From assembly GCA_003153315.1 (NCBI GenBank), contig PLYA01000100.1, forward strand, positions 1 to 35,602: a stretch of 35,602 nt of DNA, written 5' to 3'. The notes beneath the pieces were generated by a model. It was not told the origin of the DNA. It searched no databases and saw nothing but the letters and a program-made list of their open reading frames with translations. The position numbers and the translations under genes were made by a program. This document shows positions 31,712 through 35,602 of this stretch, piece after piece (positions within the stretch are counted from its first letter, which is position 1; each line of letters starts with the position of its first letter). The stretch comes from Bacteroidota bacterium (GTDB taxonomy: Bacteria; Bacteroidota; Bacteroidia; B-17B0; Aurantibacillaceae).

Positions 31712-32299
31712 ATGAAAATAAGTTTTATGAAAACCTTGTCAGTAGTTATAGTTGCTTCAATTTTAATTACCTCTTGCAGTGTTGAAAAAAGACATTACAC
31801 ATCCGGTTATTCTGTGCAATGGAATAGCAAAAAAACTACTGTTAGTGCTACCGAAGCTAGTTATGTAGCCAAACAACAATCTAAAACCGAAAATAAAAAA
31901 ACAACCGAAAATAAAACTGTAGTGCAAACCCCTGCAGAACAAGTTGCCACTACTAATAGTACAGTTAATAAAACATTAGTGGCTTCTGCAAACAAAACTG
32001 CATACGCTCCTAATACTAAAACAAAAGTTAATTCTTTTGAAAACACAGTAGCCAACAATAACGCTAAAATAGTAGAAAGAGTAGTAACCAATCAAAAAAG
32101 TAGCGGAGGAGATACGAACCTAATAATAGAGATTATTCTTTGTTTTTTTCCTTTCTTTAATCTTATAGCCATGTATTTGAAGGATGGTAAACACATAACC
32201 TTAAACTTTTGGGTAGATTTAATACTGGATTGTTTATTCTTCCTTCCTGGAATTGTTTTTGCACTCCTCGTAGTTTTAGATGTAATTAATTTAGCTTAG
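31712..32299 (+). CDS. Lipoprotein-type protein with C-terminal YqaE/Pmp3 membrane domain
   Basis: 195 residues. A signal-like helix ends in the lipobox ILITSC (Cys22), followed by SVEKRHYTSGYSVQW, a motif I associate with Bacteroidota envelope proteins of this type. Then comes an Asn/Thr/Lys-rich disordered linker (about 40-130). The C-terminal 60 residues have two membrane helices: IIEIILCFFPFFNLIAMYLK and WVDLILDCLFFLPGIVFALL, matching the Pmp3/YqaE proteolipid pattern including the FxPGI turn. It would be tethered at both ends. Pmp3 proteins are linked to membrane potential and salt stress. It follows copy 6 by 69 bases and may share its transcript. Confidence 0.78.
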   Translation: MKISFMKTLSVVIVASILITSCSVEKRHYTSGYSVQWNSKKTTVSATEASYVAKQQSKTENKKTTENKTVVQTPAEQVATTNSTVNKTLVASANKTAYAPNTKTKVNSFENTVANNNAKIVERVVTNQKSSGGDTNLIIEIILCFFPFFNLIAMYLKDGKHITLNFWVDLILDCLFFLPGIVFALLVVLDVINLA

Positions 32300-32310
32300 A
32301 GTTTTATCAA

Positions 32311-32351
32311 AGGGGCATGAAATAAATGCTATGTTATGTAATGTAGCCCCT
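32311..32351 (+). terminator. Possible terminator after the Pmp3-like gene
   Basis: AGGGGC and GCCCCT arms 29 bases apart, followed by a pyrimidine-rich ACCCTTTTCTTTT. The loop is long, so this is weak. Confidence 0.35.
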
Positions 32352-32387
32352 ACCCTTTTCTTTTATAAACGATTTAAGATAGGTTTA

Positions 32388-32416
32388 TTGTTTTATAAAA
32401 AAAAGTTGTATCTTCG
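32388..32416 (+). promoter_or_regulatory. Promoter of rpsP
   Basis: TTG (32388-32390), 18 bases, TATCTTCG (32409-32416): one mismatch to TAnnTTTG, 37 bases before the ATG. Confidence 0.6.
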
Positions 32417-32453
32417 CCGTCCTTTTACAATTTAAAAAACATAAAATAACAAA

Positions 32454-32978
32454 ATGGCAGTAAAAATCAGACTACAACGACACGGTAAAAAAGACAGGGT
32501 GTTTTTTCACTTGGTTGTTGCAGACAGCAGAGCTCCACGAGATGGTGCGTTTATTGAAAAATTAGGTGTTTATAATCCAAACACAAACCCTGCAACTGTT
32601 GACATTAATTTTGACAGCACTTTAAAGTGGCTTCAAGATGGCGCAGTTCCAACAAATACATGTAAGGCAATACTGTCATACAAAGGTATTTTGATGAAAA
32701 AACATCTATTAGATGGCGTTAAAAAAGGCGCTTTAACTGAAGAACAGGTAGAGAAAAAATTCTCGGCTTGGTTGCAAGAAAAAGAAAACAAAGTAAATGC
32801 CAAAAAAGATAATTTATCTACAGGTAAAAAATCTGCCGAAACTAAACGTTTAGAAATGGAAAAAACAGCTAAGGAAGCAAAAGCAGCTAAGGTTGCAGCT
32901 AAAGTAGCTCCTCCTGTTGCTGAAACAGCAGCACCTGAAACGGCTTCTGAAGAAGCTACTCCGGCAGCTGAAGCATAA
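32454..32978 (+). CDS. rpsP: 30S ribosomal protein S16 with extended C-terminus
   Basis: 174 residues. The core (about 1-80) is typical: [40 protein letters not shown], and [13 protein letters not shown]. The remaining 90 residues form a Lys/Glu/Ala helix and an Ala/Pro/Thr-rich tail, an extension common in Bacteroidota S16 (E. coli has 82 residues). S16 binds the 5' and central 16S domains. It is monocistronic here: strong terminator just after, and no rimM/trmD downstream. Confidence 0.96.
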   Translation: MAVKIRLQRHGKKDRVFFHLVVADSRAPRDGAFIEKLGVYNPNTNPATVDINFDSTLKWLQDGAVPTNTCKAILSYKGILMKKHLLDGVKKGALTEEQVEKKFSAWLQEKENKVNAKKDNLSTGKKSAETKRLEMEKTAKEAKAAKVAAKVAPPVAETAAPETASEEATPAAEA

Positions 32979-33000
32979 TACTATAAAATCAATTCTATAA

Positions 33001-33030
33001 AAAATCCCGAACGATTGTTCGGGATTTTTT
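33001..33030 (+). terminator. Intrinsic terminator of rpsP
   Basis: Perfect stem ATCCCGAAC/GTTCGGGAT around GATT, with flanking A and T runs. Confidence 0.93.
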
Positions 33031-33096
33031 GTTTAAACGAATTCAATATTTTATTAATGCTCCGAAGCCCCCTTCAATGCAATTATACAGTGAAGG

Positions 33097-33921
33097 TTAC
33101 TTTGATTTAGCCTCACTTAATTTAAAAGGAATGGGTATGTTAAACACCACCTTTTGAGGCATATCGTTCTTTTTGCCAGGTTGCCATTTGGGCATTTGGG
33201 TAACTAAACGCAATGCTTCGGCATCTAAACTGGGATAAACAGTTTTTTGTACATAGGCGTTTTCAATATTTCCCCTGGCGGTAACCGTAAACTTAATAAA
33301 CACATTTCCTTCTATGCCTTTTTCAAGAGCATCTTTGGGGTATTTAACGTTATCCAACAAATATTTTTTCAATGCAACCAATCCTCCGGTAAATTCAGGC
33401 GTTTGGTAAGAAGCGTAAAAAGTAGTGTCTTTTCCTTTAGATGTGTAACATGAGCCTTTTAATAACTTACCGTTTTTATACTCCTCTTCCCTTCTAAGCT
33501 TTGTATTTGGGTAATAACCTTTTAAATTTCCTTCCAAATTTCCATGCAGGTAATTTTCAACCCGCATTGATTTTCCATTGTCGTAATACAATTTCCACTC
33601 GCCTTCTTCCAAATTTTTTTTAAACTCACCTTCTTTAATAAGTACACCTTTCTCATTAAAATATTTAAAGTAACCTTCATATAATTCAGGATGCAGAGAA
33701 GTAAAAGAACCTTCCATTTGCAGTACTTTATTTTTATAATAGTCCTGAACTAAATACAGATTGTTTCCGTTTTTAATCAAGCGGTAAAAAAAGGCATTGG
33801 CTTTAGTGGTTTCGTTCCAGTCTTCGGTAAAATAAACGGTATCAATCTTTTCGCTTTGCGCAGAACAGATAGCAGATGTAAGAAACAAGAGGCAAAAGAC
33901 TAGATGAATTTTTAAGTTCAA
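33097..33921 (-). CDS. Secreted MORN-repeat protein with TonB-like C-terminal domain
   Basis: 274 residues from a TTG at 33921 (another TTG two codons upstream at 33927 is equally possible; no ATG precedes the signal peptide). A signal peptide ends in AICSAQ. About four MORN-like repeats follow (about 70-160), of the type G-x-x-x-x-Y-[YF]-x-N-G-x-x-x-x-E-G: YFNEKGVLIKEGEFKKN, LYYDNGKSMRVENYLHGN, YYPNTKLRREEEYKNG. The C-terminal 80 residues are a TonB-like fold (EGNVFIKFTVTARGNIENAY, then LDAEALRLV and MPKWQPGKK). There is no inner-membrane helix, so it cannot be a classical energy transducer; this architecture is common in Bacteroidota, role unknown. It starts 9 bases after the upstream lipoprotein gene. 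Confidence 0.82.
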   Translation of the reverse strand: MNLKIHLVFCLLFLTSAICSAQSEKIDTVYFTEDWNETTKANAFFYRLIKNGNNLYLVQDYYKNKVLQMEGSFTSLHPELYEGYFKYFNEKGVLIKEGEFKKNLEEGEWKLYYDNGKSMRVENYLHGNLEGNLKGYYPNTKLRREEEYKNGKLLKGSCYTSKGKDTTFYASYQTPEFTGGLVALKKYLLDNVKYPKDALEKGIEGNVFIKFTVTARGNIENAYVQKTVYPSLDAEALRLVTQMPKWQPGKKNDMPQKVVFNIPIPFKLSEAKSK

Positions 33922-33930
33922 AACCAAGCT

Positions 33931-35166
33931 TTACTTTTTCTTAGCACAAACCAAGATAACATCTTTGTTGCTGCTCCAATGATAACCCAAATGGAAAGGT
34001 AACTTAGGTATGCTGGCACTATCTTTATCAAACACAGCTTTTAAATCTTTCTGACAATCCAACCATTTAAAGTCTTTTACCGGACGCTGGTATTCGCCAT
34101 ACACTTTAGTAGCCCAGTTACCTTTCTCTGTAAAAAATCTATATGGAATTCCGGTATCATCTTCTACAACATCATCACTTTTAGTCAAAATAAATTTACG
34201 CATATTACTCATAAAATCATTATGCAACAAGTATGAAGCACTCTTTACATATGTAGCTATAGGAGCTTGCATTTTATTCAGATACTTAACAAACAAAGTA
34301 GTATCGGTAAATTTGCCATTGCTCACGTCATAACGAAAGTAATAAATACTCTTGGCTTGCCCGTTGCTTACAATATCAATACGCACTCCAAACGGACTAA
34401 ACTTCTTATCTTTATAATCATAAGGTCTTTCTACAATACTGTCTTTACCTATTTTACCCACAAACTTAATATCGGCAATATCATTCCCTGTACGCTTAAT
34501 AAAAAAACTAAGTATAGGCAATGTTCCATTTACTTTCTGGTTTTGTAAATCACGCCCCATATACTGTGTAATGAAATAGCTTTTATTAAAAATATCAGCT
34601 AACGAAATTTTAAAATACTTCACATACTGCTCGGCATCTTTGCCTTTCATTTTAGCAATTTCAGGCAACTTACCGATAGGTTCTAAGCCAATCATTATAT
34701 ACTTATCTACATTGGGGAAGAAAGTATAAGCAGTTAAAAAATCAGGGCCTGAAAAAGGATAGAACAAGGTTCTTTCATTTTGATTAATTGTACCCAATTC
34801 TTTATCTCTCCATGTACGCATTTTACCTACTCGCCCTCGTTCTAAACGACTCCAACTACTGTCAATAAAAGTGGCATTCTCTTTCCAGGCTGATGAATCT
34901 AGGTATTTTGCCAATGCTCCCGAAGAACTCTTTACGCCTGCCAAAATAGAAGCTGTGGCATTAAAATTATTTGAGGCATTAAAGCTTTTAATATCAAAAG
35001 CCCGATTAGATAATGCTTTTGTTACTGTTGTATCTTTAATTTTAGCAGTACTGTCTTGTTTTACAGCCGCTTCTTGTTTTTTATCCGTATCTTTTTTAGA
35101 AGTTTCATTCTGACAAAAACTAAGCAATAAAACCAGCGAAGCAGGCAGCAACAGTATTTTTTTCAT
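33931..35166 (-). CDS. Lipoprotein of unknown function
   Basis: 411 residues. Signal peptide MKKILLLPASLVLLLSFC with a lipobox at Cys18, then a Lys/Asp/Thr-rich tether (about 20-50). The large mature domain includes SSWSRLERGRVGKMRTWRDK, LFYPFSGPDFLTAYTFFPNV, KYIMIGLEPIGKLPE and a C-terminal FHLGYHWSSNKDVILVCAKK. I do not recognise the family; the YPFSGPDFL segment looks like a conserved core. It probably faces the periplasm or the cell surface. It and the MORN/TonB gene form an operon. A TACTTTTG -7 element (35182-35189) gives a leader of about 12 bases. Confidence 0.82.
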   Translation of the reverse strand: MKKILLLPASLVLLLSFCQNETSKKDTDKKQEAAVKQDSTAKIKDTTVTKALSNRAFDIKSFNASNNFNATASILAGVKSSSGALAKYLDSSAWKENATFIDSSWSRLERGRVGKMRTWRDKELGTINQNERTLFYPFSGPDFLTAYTFFPNVDKYIMIGLEPIGKLPEIAKMKGKDAEQYVKYFKISLADIFNKSYFITQYMGRDLQNQKVNGTLPILSFFIKRTGNDIADIKFVGKIGKDSIVERPYDYKDKKFSPFGVRIDIVSNGQAKSIYYFRYDVSNGKFTDTTLFVKYLNKMQAPIATYVKSASYLLHNDFMSNMRKFILTKSDDVVEDDTGIPYRFFTEKGNWATKVYGEYQRPVKDFKWLDCQKDLKAVFDKDSASIPKLPFHLGYHWSSNKDVILVCAKKK

Positions 35167-35181
35167 GTTTTAAATAAAGCG

Positions 35182-35189
35182 CAAAAGTA
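35182..35189 (-). promoter_or_regulatory. -7 promoter element of the lipoprotein-MORN/TonB operon
   Basis: TACTTTTG on the minus strand, perfect TAnnTTTG, 16 bases before the ATG at 35166; no proper -33. Confidence 0.5.
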
Positions 35190-35264
35190 ATTAAATATTT
35201 TAATTGACTTAATAGAACAACACCTCTCTACTATTTAAGATAGTTTGCATATAGAAATTAAATA

Positions 35265-35307
35265 AAATACGAAAGCCACCAAGTATTGCTTGATGGCTTT
35301 CGTATTT
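35265..35307. terminator. Long inverted repeat, terminator of the Gly/His-rich gene
   Basis: 19-base arms (AAATACGAAAGCCACCAAG and CTTGATGGCTTTCGTATTT) pairing at 18 positions plus one G-U, with a 5-base loop. On the minus strand it follows the upstream stop by 21 bases and ends in a T-rich tail. Confidence 0.8.
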
Positions 35308-35328
35308 ATAGCTAATGTTTTTAAAAAT

Positions 35329-35602
35329 CTACCTGTGATGTCCTCCGTGAAATCCTCCGCCCCCGTGGAAACCACCACCGCCATGAAATCCACCGCCACC
35401 CCCGTGATAACCGCCTCCTCCATGGAATCCGCCACCACCGTAGCCTCCATGATAACCACCACCATATCCTCCACGTGGGCCAATATAACCTGCACGACCA
35501 CCTCTCCAGCCATATCCGCCATAACCACCTCTCCAACCGTAACCACCCCAACCATATCCACCTCTCCAACCTAAGCCGGCATAATATCCACCGTAACCAC
35601 CC
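35329..35602 (-). CDS. Gly/His/Tyr-rich low-complexity protein, C-terminal part (runs off right edge)
   Basis: The minus-strand frame from the window edge to the TAG at 35329-35331 gives 90 residues. The first part has WRGGYG-type repeats (GYGWRGGYGGYGWRGG); the second has FHGGGG/YHGGGG repeats ending GGFHGGHHR. The start lies outside the window, so a signal peptide cannot be checked; many such Bacteroidota proteins are secreted. The regular His spacing could bind metal ions. Other open frames across this region (Trp/Arg-rich, Val/Met-rich, Thr/Ser-rich) are shadows of the same repeats. The stop is followed by a strong inverted-repeat terminator. Confidence 0.75.
   Translation of the reverse strand, partial: GGYGGYYAGLGWRGGYGWGGYGWRGGYGGYGWRGGRAGYIGPRGGYGGGYHGGYGGGGFHGGGGYHGGGGGFHGGGGFHGGGGFHGGHHR

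Noticed and set aside
35235..35574. Trp/Arg-rich, Val/Met-rich and Thr/Ser-rich frames at the right end
   Set aside because: They are alternative frames of the Gly/His-rich repeat DNA; only the Gly-rich frame ends in a sensible stop before a terminator.
1..35602. tRNA, rRNA, insertion sequences, prophage or restriction genes
   Set aside because: I looked through all intergenic gaps and frames; no cloverleaf-like T-arm motifs, transposase signatures or phage genes were recognised.

Overview
The window is AT-rich chromosomal DNA from a member of the Bacteroidota. Several things point there: promoters of the TAnnTTTG type (often with TTG or TTTG 17-20 bases upstream) in place of the E. coli -10/-35; A-rich leaders instead of Shine-Dalgarno sequences; proteins ending in type IX secretion (T9SS) sorting domains; many SPII lipoproteins; a long NusB; and an L36 without its zinc ligands. 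I cannot place it more precisely. The T9SS cargo, gliding-group style repeats and gene content suggest an environmental Sphingobacteria, Chitinophagia or Flavobacteriia-like lineage.

Layout. 1-398: 5' part of grpE (minus strand). 544-3884: an overlapping three-gene operon with a membrane protein of the LPG-synthase TM family, a GT2 glycosyltransferase and an OppC-type permease. 3891-6477 (minus): exbB-exbD-tonB and a hotdog thioesterase. 6658-9701 (plus): a PhnP-like MBL hydrolase, four paralogous Cys-rich mini-lipoproteins, and a MauE/DoxX-thioredoxin fusion. 9824-11897 (minus): leucine dehydrogenase and nusB. 12022-18516 (plus): a GT4 glycosyltransferase, a large T9SS adhesin-like protein, an FMN glutamate-synthase-like protein and DHFR. 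18560-20544 (minus): an LRR T9SS protein, an outer-membrane barrel protein and a truncated T9SS remnant. 20545-21060: a repeat-rich gap. 21112-28563 (minus): rplQ-rpoA-rpsD-rpsK-rpsM-rpmJ-infA-secY-rplO-rpmD-rpsE-rplR-rplF-rpsH. 28564-35602: secreted or lipoprotein genes, a second pair of mini-lipoproteins, a lipoprotein-Pmp3 fusion, rpsP, a MORN/TonB protein, and the end of a Gly/His-rich protein.

How the genes fit together. The core genes cover translation, secretion and transcription (ribosomal proteins, SecY, RpoA, IF-1, NusB), envelope energisation (ExbBD-TonB) and folate metabolism. The accessory genes are almost all envelope or secreted proteins.

Most interesting signals: (1) a six-member mini-lipoprotein family with four invariant mature cysteines, four members of which lie directly upstream of a membrane-anchored thioredoxin fusion; (2) two degenerate 21-bp (heptapeptide-period) tandem arrays, each immediately upstream of an ORF encoding a T9SS sorting domain; (3) an spc operon that starts at rpsH with its own promoter and a structured leader; (4) a dispersed repeat that has inserted between rpsE and rplR; (5) several transcription units whose -7 element lies only 4-6 bases from the start codon, implying leaderless mRNAs.
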